Shown piece after piece: positions 43,569 through 55,300 of a stretch of DNA of 64,000 nt. The stretch spans positions 3,596,001 through 3,660,000 of the forward strand of contig NC_063995.1 of the NCBI RefSeq assembly GCF_932276165.1. Direction: 5' to 3'. The position numbers and the translations under genes were made by a program. The notes beneath the pieces are model-generated. The model did no database searches, was not told the DNA's origin, and saw only the letters and a program-made list of their open reading frames with translations. The DNA is from Plutella xylostella (lineage: Eukaryota > Arthropoda > Insecta > Lepidoptera > Plutellidae). The stretch's first letter is position 1. Each line of letters begins with the position of its first letter.

Positions 43569-46500
43569 ATGACGGGCCATGTATCTATAAAGTTGGCATC
43601 CGAAAGAGTAAATCATTCGGTTGCATCTACTAATGAGCTTCCTCGATTTTTTACTCCCGGGGAGGTTATAAGTGGCATGCAAGATTTTATGCGGTAAGAT
43701 TACCATTCTAGCGTCGAAGCTTAAAACTACATTCAACTGAATTGATACATATGTATAATATACAACGATAATATTTTGACCTATGTATTTTTAGTGGACA
43801 TGGAACTCATACAGAAGGGGATGTTTTGAAGTCCTCAGTGGCTGGTGTGATGCAAAAAGTAAACAAGTTAGTGTGCATTCGGCCCATACGAAGTCGCTAC
43901 GTCGGAGAGATTGGGGATGTGGTGGTTGGGCGAGTCACAGAGGTCCAACAGAAAAGGTGGAAAGTTGAAACTAATTCCAGACTGGATTCTGTACTTCAGC
44001 TCTCTTCTGTAAATTTACCTGGTGGTGAACTGGTATGTCATGTCTTGAATTATAGTAATAATGAATATTATAATTTAAATTGGATGAAATCTTGTCCCAG
44101 ACTTTATATAGTGTAAACATCACTTAAGGAACAATCTAACACTCCTAAATTATTATGCCTTCTGTAGGTAAAATATTTTTTACAGCCTCACAAATTACAT
44201 CTTTATAATTTTATTATCAATCCATATTAACAGAGGCGGAGATCAGCAGAAGATGAGCAAATGATGAGGAAGCATTTACAAGAAGGAGACCTGATCAGTG
44301 CAGAAGTTAAAAGCTTGTTCTCTGATGGCTCATTGTCACTGCACACTAGAAGCATGAAGTATGGCAAGGTAATTCATTTAATCAATATTTATAATTCTAA
44401 TTTCATAACTTATTTGAACCATAAACCTCCTTTTTGCTGCATGTAAAAATAACTTTTCAAAAATAGCACTCTACTTAAATAATTTTATTCCAGCTTGGGC
44501 AGGGGACATTAGTGAATGTTTACCCGTCACTTATCAAGAGGAGAAAGAATCACTTCCACCAGCTTCCATTTGGCATTTCCCTCATCATCGGAAACAACGG
44601 CTACATTTGGATCAGCTCCCAGAAACATGATGACAACAGTGAGGACAAAGCTGAAAGACCTGAGACACAAGAGCTGGAGGTATGGTTCTCAAGTTTTATT
44701 AAAATACAAAAACAAAAAAAATATTGGCACAGATAGTAGGTTGAAGTGGTATAAAACTGGCCTTTTATTTAGAAGAACCAATAAACTATTTAAAACATGT
44801 AGTGTAGATTGAAGGCAGTAAATAATGGTTAAGCAGATCAAACAGTATTCTGAATTAAGGGTCTGCAATAGGGAATCGAGGGTTGGCATTGTCATAGAAT
44901 TATGTAGTAAATGATGCTCTACAGCCTTGAAAAAAATCACACAGGTAGTTGAAGAGTCTAGCTAGGTGCTGAATCATTCGAATTTAAGTAAATGATTATG
45001 GATAACTGTAAATTAATTTCAGAATATCAAGAAAAACCAGTCAATCACACTCCCGTATTGTAACAACTGTGTCGTAATTATTAAGAATTTTCATATGATT
45101 TTTATCATATTATAAAGTTAAAGGCTTGGACTAGGCGCTAAATACCTTGTTTTTTAATAAACACACACTTATTTTGTGTAAATTAATCCCAAACTTGAGC
45201 AATTTTTTTCCCTCAAATCTTCATACAAATATCTATAGCGGCTTTCTGTGTTATAAAATCATAAACACAAGTGACGTTTGACTCAGTTGGCCGCTGGCCT
45301 CCAAAGAAGGGTCACGTCGGTTTAGGTAGCACTGACAGCTCGCGATCTTATCGTGTACAGATACAAAATCACTGCACATTGGTTGTCATTGCACTTTTTC
45401 AACTTTTATGACACCAACATAATTTGATTTGAAATTGAGGAAGCATAATTCTTCCAGTATATTCAATACATTAAATTAAATTAGATAGTGTGCAATATTC
45501 TCGTGATATTACAGTCTCGTAAAGGTCTGATGAGGAGCAGGAATATAGCGAATGGATCTAAGTGATGACAATACGCACGAACATTAGGTTAGGGATCAAA
45601 AATACAGTCTCTTGGTGCTGGTTGAGGTATGGTCTCGTGAGGATCTGATGAGGGCAGTAACACGGTGGTGGCTCAATTTTATTTCAAAGATGTTAATAGC
45701 TAAAAGCATCGAGTTTGGGCTATTAAGTATGTTTTTCAGAGAGAGAGAAAGAGATTTTGTTTTTCCTCTGGATGTGTTAGGTTTACTAAGTTCATTCTGT
45801 TAATGGCATCAAGTTGTTATGTGTTCATAAGTAATAATTATTTATATTTTTTATTATTATATTTATTTTAACAAAATGCTGTTGGTTCTCCACGAAAATG
45901 TAAAAATAAAAATAAATTCGTAACGTAAAATTGTCAATGACGGAATTTCTTCTATAGACAGTAGCCACAAAAAACAAACGATAGATGGCGTGATTTGAAG
46001 ATAAAGATACATTTATTCGACACATAGACAGCAACAACAACAAAAAATACAGATTTAAAGAAAAGAAACATATACTTATACAATACAACAAAGAAAAAAA
46101 AGGATACACATCAAAATAACTGGAAAAAATATAAGCCCCAATTTACTTGTGTGGGACAGGGAGTACCATAATATTTTTTTTGGGGTACTCCCCATCTATG
46201 CGAAATATCAGCTTGATATCTTTACCCGTTTCTGAGAAAAAGGGCGGTGACAGACAGTCAGTCAGACAGACGGACAACAAAGAGATCCTATAACGGTTGC
46301 TTTTTTTCTTTTGACGTTCGAAACCCTAAAATTAAGTAAAAATATTATGCTGCTACCAAAAAATGTACTTACAGGTATTGAAAAAGCGGTATATAGTACT
46401 AAACAAATTATAAACAAACAAAAAACCCGACTGCACGCTAAAAAGATGAAAACAAGTCCCAATGTTAATGGAAAGTATCGTAGGTGGGGACCAGCAGAGG

Positions 46501-49500
46501 GTTCACCATTTAGCTGAATGTTACTTAGAAAACGGCCTTGAGTGGCGGTCAAGTTGGTCCCCGCCTGCGATACTTTCCATTAACATTGGGACTTGTTTTC
46601 ATGTTTTTAGCGTACAGTCGGGTTTTTCGTTTGTTTATAATTGTATTTTTTTATTTGTAACTTTTTAGTTGTTTTTATTTTATGAAATTTTACGTCAGTA
46701 GTTCATGATCATTTTTAAATTCAATAATTTTGGTGTTGTTATTTAAATACCTTCAATATGCATATTTTTGTAATGTGAAAATCAAGCCCTTTCATTTGAT
46801 ACCTTACACGGCAAAGTTGAATTATTATTTTTTCGATCATCACGTTATGTCCTCTAGAGAGCGCTATGTACATTTTAATGTAACGTCACATAGCCTATAA
46901 CCATCGCGCCATCAATACGCTTCTAACAATACCTCATACATCAAAATCTATCAAGCCGTTTAGGCTACAGGAGGGAACAAAGAAACAGACAAACATACAT
47001 ACATACAATCGAAAAACATTACCTTCGGCAGTCGGGTAAAAAGGAGTAAGACAGGGGGTCATTCTGAACTTTTGCTCTAAGAGTTTTGGAAATTAACAAA
47101 AAAAAACCTTTTTCATAGAAACTGTTTAAAATGTACTTAGTATATGGAAGAGCGGGGTATCCTGGCACAGGTACTTTATACTTAAAAGGATACCCCATCA
47201 ACTATTGTAACTAGTATGTAAGTTTACGAAATAAAATATTTTGAATTTTTGAATTTTGAATTTTTTTAGAAACTTTGTTGGACATGTGACTTTTTACCAT
47301 GGAAAATGAATTTTTTTTTTCGCGAATTTGCAAATCTCTTAGGACAAAAGTTGTTCAGAATGACCCCTTGAGTCATCCCCTTTTGGCTTAGTATAGCCCT
47401 TTTGCGACACTATGTATTTACTTTGCTTTGTCGTCGGGGTTCAGTTGGCTGGAGGATGCCCGAAACTTATTATCTACACTTTAATACTTGTAGTTACCTT
47501 TCTACAAGTAAATACCACATTTGTTTGAGAAAGCTAATCGGGTTCCGAGTATAGAGTAAAGTGGCACCCCTATTAATTTCTACTCTTTCCTGGTGCCTAC
47601 CAGTGTAAGTAAGAATTATACTTACCTACTTACCCTAAAATCACCCAAAATGTACTTGAACATAATTGTCAATAAAGTTGGCGAGTAAAAGTTTATCGAC
47701 CCACTCAGTGGCGGATTAAGAGCATCGGTGGCCCTAAGCACAAAGCCTGTGTAGGCCCCTAATTCAGAACAATTTGTTCCTTGACAAAGAGTGACAAAAC
47801 AGTTCAATAGCTAAAACGTCCTATAACTTTTCTATAAAAAAGGATGTAGGTAAAACATTTAAAAAAAAATTGTTTGCCTTAATGGCCTACGACACGCGCA
47901 AGTGTTACCACCGTTACAACTGCGCAGGTACGCCGAGCTATCACACGGCACCTTAGAGTATACAGGGTGGCCCAAAGAGTGACGTCCAAAGGAAAATGTT
48001 TGATTCCTTAGGTCAAGGGGTAGCCAAATCACCCCCATGTATGTTCAGCAATTTTTAGTACTTTAGGAGTTATGATTTTTTTCCCAAATTTTCTACGAAA
48101 ATCGACCTCAGTGGATTAATTATGTTTTATTATTTTTTTGGATAACTTTTTAAAAGTATTTTTTATTTTTGCGTCATCCTCTTAAGTTGTTCTTTTAACC
48201 ATAAAAGTTTCAGCTTCCTAGCTGTAATGTAAGTTACTATAGTTATTTTACTAAGAATTTACATTAAAAAATGTAAATTAAATTTTAAAAAAAAGTAAAT
48301 AATTTAACCCTAGAGTAGTCGCGCCTCTTTTTGTGACGCAAGTGCTCGCGTGGCGGCATTTTGCCGCCCATATTAAAATGTATTTTTTGGACACTTAATA
48401 ATTACGAAAACTTATAAATGTATTTAATTGATTAAAATGAATCATATGGTATTAGGAAAAGTAATATTTATAGTTTTTATATTATAATTGTTCATTATAT
48501 GACCTATCGTTCATGCTTTGGGAAAAAATCTGATCTTTTAGGTATAAATTTGTCTTAAGCCACAAAAAATCAACAAATCTCAAAATTATTAAAAACTTTA
48601 GAAGTTATCGTCATCTACAGCATTTATTTCAGCAACACAGTCCTGAAACATGAACACAAAGTGTTCGTTGCACAGTAACTTTCTTCATGTATTGCACCCT
48701 TTTTTGACCTGCTATTTTTCTAATATGGACATAGTTATAGGCATGTACCCTCTCTTCTTTAGGGTGTTTTTTGTTGGTCTGGTGGTGCAAAACGGGAGAT
48801 TTGTACCACCGGACCAATAAAAAACACCATGTACTGTACATATGTAAGATTTTATTGTTATACATGGTGTAGTTATGGGCAGAGCTATTTTTTCCAGGTA
48901 AATTCTTCGTAAAATTAAGTCGTTAGTAAATTAACAAAGTTATATCGTAAATCGAATGTAAACTGGAAAAGATACATACCTACATTATATTTAAATTATT
49001 ATTACAAAAAAACACTGAAAAACTAACAATATTTCATAACAATTGTAAAAAAAATAACTTTAATTTTACTGACGCGAGTGCTCGCGCGGTGAGCATTTTG
49101 CCGCCGCGTGCGACACACTCTCTTCAATTCTCTCTTCCTGCTGTAACCTGTGCACTGAATTTCTCCAAATTTACGTAACATGTAGGAGAAGACCGAGAGG
49201 GCAGCTAGATAGGCGCTGGACCTTGAGGAGTGCATAGTTCACAAAATAATAAACATTCTTTGCTGAGGGCGGCAAAATGCTCATAGCGCGAGCACTCTAG
49301 GCTTAATTTTCCCTTTAATTTGATACATTTTCTATCTTAATTAGTCCTTAGTAATAACATAACAGGAATATTTCAACTTTCTGAAACAATTTACTAATTA
49401 GGTAATTTCCACCCAGGTACCTTTGAAGGCTTTTTTCTCCAAATAATACCCCATTAAGCAATAGTTTATTTTTATTTTTTTGTAATTTTGGAACCTTGCG

Positions 49501-51604
49501 GAGTTTTTAAAATTAATAAAAGACCATGAGAATATCTTTTTCAATTTTTAATTTCAAGTTGAAAATTCAAAACAGTCTAGCTCGATCGTAAAATTCGAAC
49601 TTTCGATAAAAAAATAACTAACTTACATTACAGCTAGGAAGCTGAAACTTTTATGGTTAAAAGAACAACTTAAAAGGATGACGCAAAAATAAAAAATACT
49701 TTAAAAAAGTTATCCAAAAAATAATAAAACATAATTAATCCACTGAGGTCGATTTTCGTAGAAAATTTGGAAAAAAAATCATAACTCCTAAACTACAAAA
49801 AATTGCTGAACATACATGGGGGTGATTTGGCTACCCCTTGACCTAAGGAATCAAACAATTTCCTTTGGACGTCACTCTTTGGGCCACCCTGCATATGCAC
49901 GGCACAGTTAAGTACGCGCAAGCCTCATTTTTGTCTAAATCATCGGCGTGGAAACTAGAAACAATGTATCCCAATGCAAACAACTAGAATTTTTTCACTA
50001 GAAAAAGTCTAGTTGCCTGCTATTCCCAAAAATCAAACCGTACACGATCGAAGTGGACAAAAAAATTGCTGTAAAATTGAAAAAATCATTCACATGTTAA
50101 ACTACTCAAGGATTTAGAGAATACTCTATTAAAATTTCAAACATGTCGAAAAATGCGCAAGCCGCGCTTCGGGATTGGCGCGGTATACAGTTTTACCACC
50201 CATTCGCACAGTATTCCATGAACAGTAGAAGCCGGCCTGCGCAGGCAAAACTGTGGTAGGTAATACTTACGCGTGTGGTAGGGGTAGGCCCTTTACCAAC
50301 CACACGCATGGTATTTCGTGTTTAAGCCGGTCTGCCCCCATACTCTTGAAAGACCCCTACATTTTAAAAAATCATAACTTCTCTTCAAAATCGATTTTAC
50401 ACTTATATACCGCCTCTGATGAGAAGTTTTAAAAATAAAAATGATTTTTTTAATGTTGGGAATGCAAGACAGACGCAATACATTGCCTTTCAAGAGTGGC
50501 ACCACTGCGCATTCAAAACTTTGGTGATACTTACGCGTGTGGTAGGCCCTTTACCAACCACACGCACGGTATTCCGTGTTTAAGCCGGCCTGCGCAGGCA
50601 AAACTGTGGTGATACTTACGCGTGTGGTAGGCCCTTTAATCAGAGCAAACTCATTACATCGGACATATTGTGGATGAATAAAATGTAGGTATAAAATGAA
50701 ACAGCAGCAGAGGATGGGGGCCCCTGGAGGCCCGGGGCCCCAAGCACGTGCTTGTCGTGCTTATAGGTTAATCCGCCACTGGCTGTGCAAACTTACATGT
50801 GTGCGTGTCACTGCGTGTGCTGTGTGAAGAGCATTGAAAACCCAAAATTGGCGCGGCACGTCACCCTGTACGGGCCCTTAAAAGTGGCTGCTCTTTACAG
50901 ACACTGCAAAACACACTTCTAATGCCATTTAAAGGCTTATAAATATGCAGCAGTAGACTGCAATTTCCCAAAATCATTTAAATACCTACCTAAACTCCAT
51001 ACACAAAAATCAGTGATGTGATCATGGAAGTGGAAAAAAGACAGAAGGAATCTCGCAAACTAAAAAATGAGGCACAATGAGCAATGGCGGCGACATGAGA
51101 GTGTTTGGGTGCGTAGGTGCGACGTGATTGATGCGCGGCAGCGGACTGACTTACTTTGAGTGTGAATGTGTGTGTGTCGGCAACAATGAAATCGACTTAC
51201 TTTGAGTGCTTCACTTTTTAGTTCGCGAGATTCCTTCCCTCTTTTTTTCTACTTCCATGGATGTGATTATTTTTTTTCTTTATAATTATGTGAAAAGTCA
51301 TTTCTCGTGCAACAATCACATTGCTTACTTCTATTAGGCCTTTCCTATCACCCTTCTATCCACAACTTGTTCTCCATCCACCCAGCCCATCAGCCGCTCA
51401 GACCGGGAGGCGATGGCCCGCGTCAAGAACTGCATCGCGGCGCTGGTCGCGTCCAAGATGATGATCGACGACACCAGCATCATGTTCGCGTACGAGGAGA
51501 GCCTCAAGTACGACAGTGTGAAGAAGCTGCTCGACCCAGAGGCCATGCTGGATGTGGCCTTCCTCACGCAACACCGGATCAATGACATTGTCAATCAACA
51601 ATGA
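43569..51604 (+). CDS. Exosc2: Exosome complex component RRP4 (EXOSC2)
   Basis: RRP4/EXOSC2 is an RNA-binding cap subunit of the nine-subunit RNA exosome, used in rRNA processing and RNA decay. Five exons: 43569-43693, 43795-44032, 44234-44368, 44494-44679 and 51386-51604. They join in phase to 300 residues, against 293 in human. The N-terminal part has LPRFFTPGEVISGMQDFMRG and GHGTHTEGD. The S1 domain (about residues 79-160) includes YVGEIGDVVVGRVTEVQQKR, WKVETNSRLDSVLQLSS and EGDLISAEVKSLFSDGSLSL. The KH-type region has IIGNNGYIWIS (Gly-Asn-Asn-Gly at 199-202). The last exon has SRSDREAMARVKNCIAALVA and MMIDDTSIMFAYEESLKY. AATAAA lies at 51844-51849. The last intron is 6.7 kb and packed with nested transposons. 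Confidence 0.94.
44680..46130. other. EXOSC2 last intron, first part
   Basis: Mostly AT-rich intron. About 46005-46110 (CATTTATTCGACACATAGAC, then AGCAACAACAACAAAAAAT) resembles 40249-40330 and so belongs to a dispersed repeat. The rest is unclassified, and the ORFs here show no domain. Confidence 0.4.
46135..46330. repeat. Dispersed repeat, copy 2
   Basis: Shares ATCTATGCGAAATATCAGCT, GATATCTTTACCCGTTTCTG, the GACAGACGGACAACAAAG stretch and the GAAACCCTAAAA end with 27930-28150. Confidence 0.6.
46404..46643. mobile_element. Foldback MITE with arms of about 95 bp
   Basis: The left arm (TTATAAACAAACAAAAAACC ... GAAAACAAGTCCCAATGTTA ... TGGAAAGTATCG) meets its near-exact reverse complement (CGATACTTTCCA ... 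TAACATTGGGACTTGTTTTC ... GGTTTTTCGTTTGTTTATAA). Only about 50 bases lie between. The CCCGACTGC word is met again as GCAGTCGGG at about 47028 and 58615, ends of a related family. Confidence 0.85.
46644..47705. repeat. Intron segment with MITE/LINE 3' debris
   Basis: 46644-47036 ends AAAACATTACCTTCGGCAGT then CGGGTAAA, a repeat end also present at about 58590-58624. About 47140-47265 looks like a LINE 3' end, with GGATACCCCATCAACTATTG and a TTTTGAATTTTTGAATTTTG repeat tail. Confidence 0.45.
47963..49891. mobile_element. Long-TIR foldback element nested in the hAT-like element
   Basis: CAGGGTGGCCCAAAGAGTGA at 47963 and its reverse complement ending 49891 begin arms of about 290 bp that match nearly base for base (to about 48250 and from about 49610). 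The left flank is TA and the right is CA, so TA insertion is possible. It contains the piggyBac-like element 48308-49302. Confidence 0.85.
48308..49302. mobile_element. piggyBac-like element flanked by TTAA
   Basis: TTAA lies on both sides (48304-48307 and 49303-49306), the target duplication of piggyBac elements. The ends CCCTAGAGTAGTCGCG and CGCGAGCACTCTAGGC are imperfect inverted repeats. A subterminal block AGTGCTCGCG ... GCATTTTGCCGCC recurs at about 48340, 49078 and (inverted) 49263. On the minus strand at about 48605-48700, LLCNEHFVFMFQDCVAE resembles the cysteine-rich C-terminus of piggyBac transposases, with broken frames upstream. It is a decayed copy. Confidence 0.7.
50205..50645. 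repeat. Repeated segment with ACTTACGCGTGTGGTAGG units
   Basis: ACTTACGCGTGTGGTAGG occurs three times (about 50266, 50530 and 50615). It alternates with CTTTACCAACCACACGCA (about 50291 and 50553) and GCCGGCCTGCGCAGGCAAAA (about 50233 and 50584). CCACACGC/GCGTGTGG pairs make each unit a hairpin. The units sit inside the hAT-like element. Confidence 0.7.
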
Positions 51605-52314
51605 TACTGTGACATACCGTGATGTTAACTACAGGTACAAAGTTTGCTTGTTAATTCCAAGTTGCATGAAGAGACTCGTGTCAATGTTAAATCTATTTCT
51701 GCACATAGCTTTTTGTCCAGTTACTGTTGAAGAGAGATAGGAAAAGGAATACATTTAAGATTGACCTATGTGTGGGTTCCTTTGTGCAGCTTACCTTTAG
51801 TCTGCTACTTTAAGAGAAATGGGAGTTGTAACAGGTGAGACGAAATAAATTACGTTTTATATTTAACTTTGTTTTATTAAAATATGTTAGGCATTATCAT
51901 TATCACAATAGTAAAAATACATCAGTATAAACTTCAAGTATCCATTCTCAAACTCTCTAGTATCTTACAAAAGTATAACATCATACAAAAATCTTAAACT
52001 ATATTATGTAAATTATTTATTATTGCTAGGATTTGTGAAAAAAATACTGTAATGTAAATTCTATAAAGAACTATTAATATTTGGCTTCAGCTTGATAGTA
52101 TTTTACAATCAAGTCTAATTAATTATACTTAAGGTATTTTTTGATTGCATCTTTTAAGTTTTTATGTAAATACTCCACTACTACAGCCTTTATGCAGTAG
52201 CTGGAATTCTAATTATAAATATTTTATCAAATGTAATTGTCTTCTTACAATGTTCATTAAGTTTCACAACACCCAGGTAAGTATAAAATTTGGCACTCTT
52301 CTTGTAATAGGTAC
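51605..52314. other. Abutting 3' UTRs of EXOSC2 and the SLC44 gene
   Basis: The convergent stop codons are 710 bases apart. The EXOSC2 AATAAA (51844-51849) and the reverse-strand AATAAA usable by the SLC44 gene (51873-51878) are 24 bases apart, so the two mRNAs end back to back or overlap slightly. Confidence 0.55.
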
Positions 52315-55300
52315 TTAATTTGCTTTTGGCTTCTTGTTTTTCTTTCCAAGGATTTTCATTAAATTCTTTGACATGAAGTATGGCTTCTCGACTGATCCAT
52401 CGTTACGCTCGCAGTCTTCCACTGATGAGAACAAAATAAAATATTAAGTACAAGTTTAGTAGAAGGCAGGATTTTGTCCAAACAACTATATTGAATAGGT
52501 ATACAACTTTTTGAAATAAGCTGGTCGATTAAAATGTATCTCAAATACCTCGGCACTTGCTGCTCAAAAATAAAACCCACAAAAAATACTCACAGAAACA
52601 AAGGAACAGCGTATCAACAGCCATCGCATAGACGTTGAAGAAGATAGTCGTAATAAGGTACGTGGCCACCGCCAGTATGATGGCCGGCACATAGTTGTAG
52701 TGCAGGCGCTGGCCCTGCGTCACCTCGTAGATGTAGCTCCACTGGAGTAAGTAGAACACGCCGATGCCAACTCCGATTGAGATCAACAGCTTGGACAGGA
52801 AGAAGATGAAGTCTGTCACCTGCGGAGTAGAGAGCGGTTGAGTTGATTGGAGATAAGAGGTTTAAAGGCTAGTTTTTCAATGGTGAAGGTCCATATTGTT
52901 CAATGTCAGTGACGCACGGCATTTTTGTGCACAAGGCATATTCGAACAACATTTAGCATTCCTTCTGTTATTTTTATACCTAAATTAATGCCTTTAAAGA
53001 GACGTTTTTTTAAGTTTAGAGACTTTCTTTTGTTAGTAACGTAAGACAGAGATCGCGGGATGACGAACTAGGATTTAAGCAGTGAATCGAGAAAAAAAAT
53101 ATGACCACCACTAACCTTATCTAAAACGACAACCCTAATAATATTCCTCATGAGCAGCGAGAACGCGTCCCTGGCACTCTTGCAGAAGCCCTTGCCGTGC
53201 ACCGCGCACATGATGTAGGCGTTCTTATTGATAAACTTGAGGAAGTTCTCCAGACACCAGAAGAAGCACTTGCAGCAACAGAGAACACAGCGGGTGAAGC
53301 TGTTGTCGAACTTCTTGAGCTTGTGGTCCACGTACTCGAGGAACACTCGGATGACACGCACGATGGTTATGATGAGCGCGCCGATGGCTACCGTGCCCAT
53401 GTGGTATCTGGGGAGGGGAGACAGGTTTTTGTGAAAGCACTTTGTTGGGGTACCTTCTCGAGAAATTCTGGTAATTATCGTGATAACGGACGTTTCGTAT
53501 GTGTAGCCACAACTAAAACGGTCAACAGCATTTGGTAAACAGTGTCTTCTGTCCGGAGTTATCTTGCTGTTATATTTGAATTTGAACACCATAACTGTCA
53601 TTAACTTATGGACAAAGAAGTAGCTAAAACCCCATTGAACTAATATACGCTTGTAATATTAATTAAATGTAGCACTTACGTAACACTCTTAATATGATCT
53701 ATTCATGTGCATTTATGGATCGCCTGATCGATGTCTAATAGTGACAAGGAATAGGAAAGGAGCAAAACCTCATAGTCCGGTATATGCCCTTGGTGAGCGT
53801 GAAGAAGGGCACGTCGCGTTTGTGGAAGGTCCAGTACCACGTGGAGAAGGTGCTGGCCAGCATCATGTCCGACAGCCCGCTGATGAAGAACATCGCCCAG
53901 AAGAAACCCACCACGTTCACGACTGGAACACGGAGAAGTTGGTTAAGAATTTATAAAAATCTCGACTATGACTTGCCACCTAGTTAAAGGATTGGCTAGT
54001 CATATTAGTGTCGTCCTAGGCGCAGGTCGTATAAACAAGTGATACGTCACCCCTTTCGTGCACCCCCACTTGTAATAATAGTAATAAATAAATAAATATG
54101 TGGGGACATCTCACACACGGCCATCCGACCCCAAGCTAGGCAGAGCCTGTGTTATGGGTATCGGACAGCTGATATACACACAAATAACTACATGCTTCTG
54201 TCTGCATAGTTTAATGTAAATCCTTATGCTGAAGATTGAGCAAGGCAAGCTCGGAAAAACAATAGTGGCAGTGGCAAAGTTAAGGCATAGGAGTTGATCT
54301 CCAACCATAAAATCCTTTCCAAATGTCATCCACACAATAGACCTGTTTCAATGCTACGTACTCTGCATATACGTGACGCTGTAGGGGCTCTCGATGCCGG
54401 TGAAGTGGCAGGTGGCCTGACGACACGGCAGCGCGGGGGAGGCGCTGTCGTGGCAGTTCGCCGTGAACTCCACCGGGTCGCAGCTCTCGTAGTCCTGGGA
54501 TTGTGGGAGTCATTACTATTAGGGAAAGCGAAATAAGTCTGTCAGGTGACTATTTCCCGTGGTCCGGTTGACCGGTTCCTACGACGGCCAAAGAAGGGAC
54601 GTGGAGGTCCATTATAGTTTCTGCCTATCCCTCTGAAAGACAGCTGTGAGCATGGTATAAAATATAATTAGACTAGACTTAGATTAGTAGGTATACATAT
54701 ACTACTAACGTGTTATGCGATGTTTTGGGATCTTTTTATGATGCATTGTTGGCATCTATACGGTGGATTGTATAACTTTAAAATCAATGGTGCAGCGTGA
54801 ATCATTCTTGCGTAACATTCAATTGTTTAAACTGAACACGTATAAACTCCCACACTAAACATTGTTCGTCGGGGCGTCGCGGTGTAATCAAAGACTTCAA
54901 TATGGTGTAATTACCTTGGTGTATTTCCCGTTGCAGTTGCAGGTGTCGTTGGCAAAGTTGACGACGCTGAATGTGGACTGTCCTATCGACAGCAAGTATA
55001 CAAGCACCACCACTCCGTAGCCGATGATGACGCATTGTATGAGCCACGGGAACAGCGGGAAAGCCATTGTAGACTTGATGTCGCTCACTGCCCTGGAAAG
55101 ATACATTAAGTCATTTAAGATCCAATTAGGAGCATATAAGAAGAGATAAATGAAGTCGTTTAATTAAAATATACAATTAGCTATTTAAGAGCCATGTGCA
55201 TGCACCGTGCTAGGAAGGTATCATTTGCATTTGAATGAGGTGCGATGAACGTTTTTACCGAGTTTACAATAATTATATTTTGCTCGAGGAGACTCCTTTG

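Larger units (their letters stand above)
47706..50781. mobile_element. hAT-like composite element (3,076 bp) in EXOSC2 intron
   Basis: The outer ends CAGTGGCGGATTA (from 47706) and TAATCCGCCACTG (ending 50781) are exact inverted repeats. The adjoining GGCCCTAAGCAC and GTGCTT are also inverted in part. The CAGTGGCG start is typical of hAT families. No 8-bp target duplication is visible (GACCCACT against GCTGTGCA), so it is old or rearranged. It hosts the foldback 47963-49891 and the repeats at about 50205-50645. Confidence 0.65.

Noticed and set aside
53197..53538. 113-codon plus-strand ORF
   Set aside because: Antisense shadow of the SLC44 exon 53116-53407.
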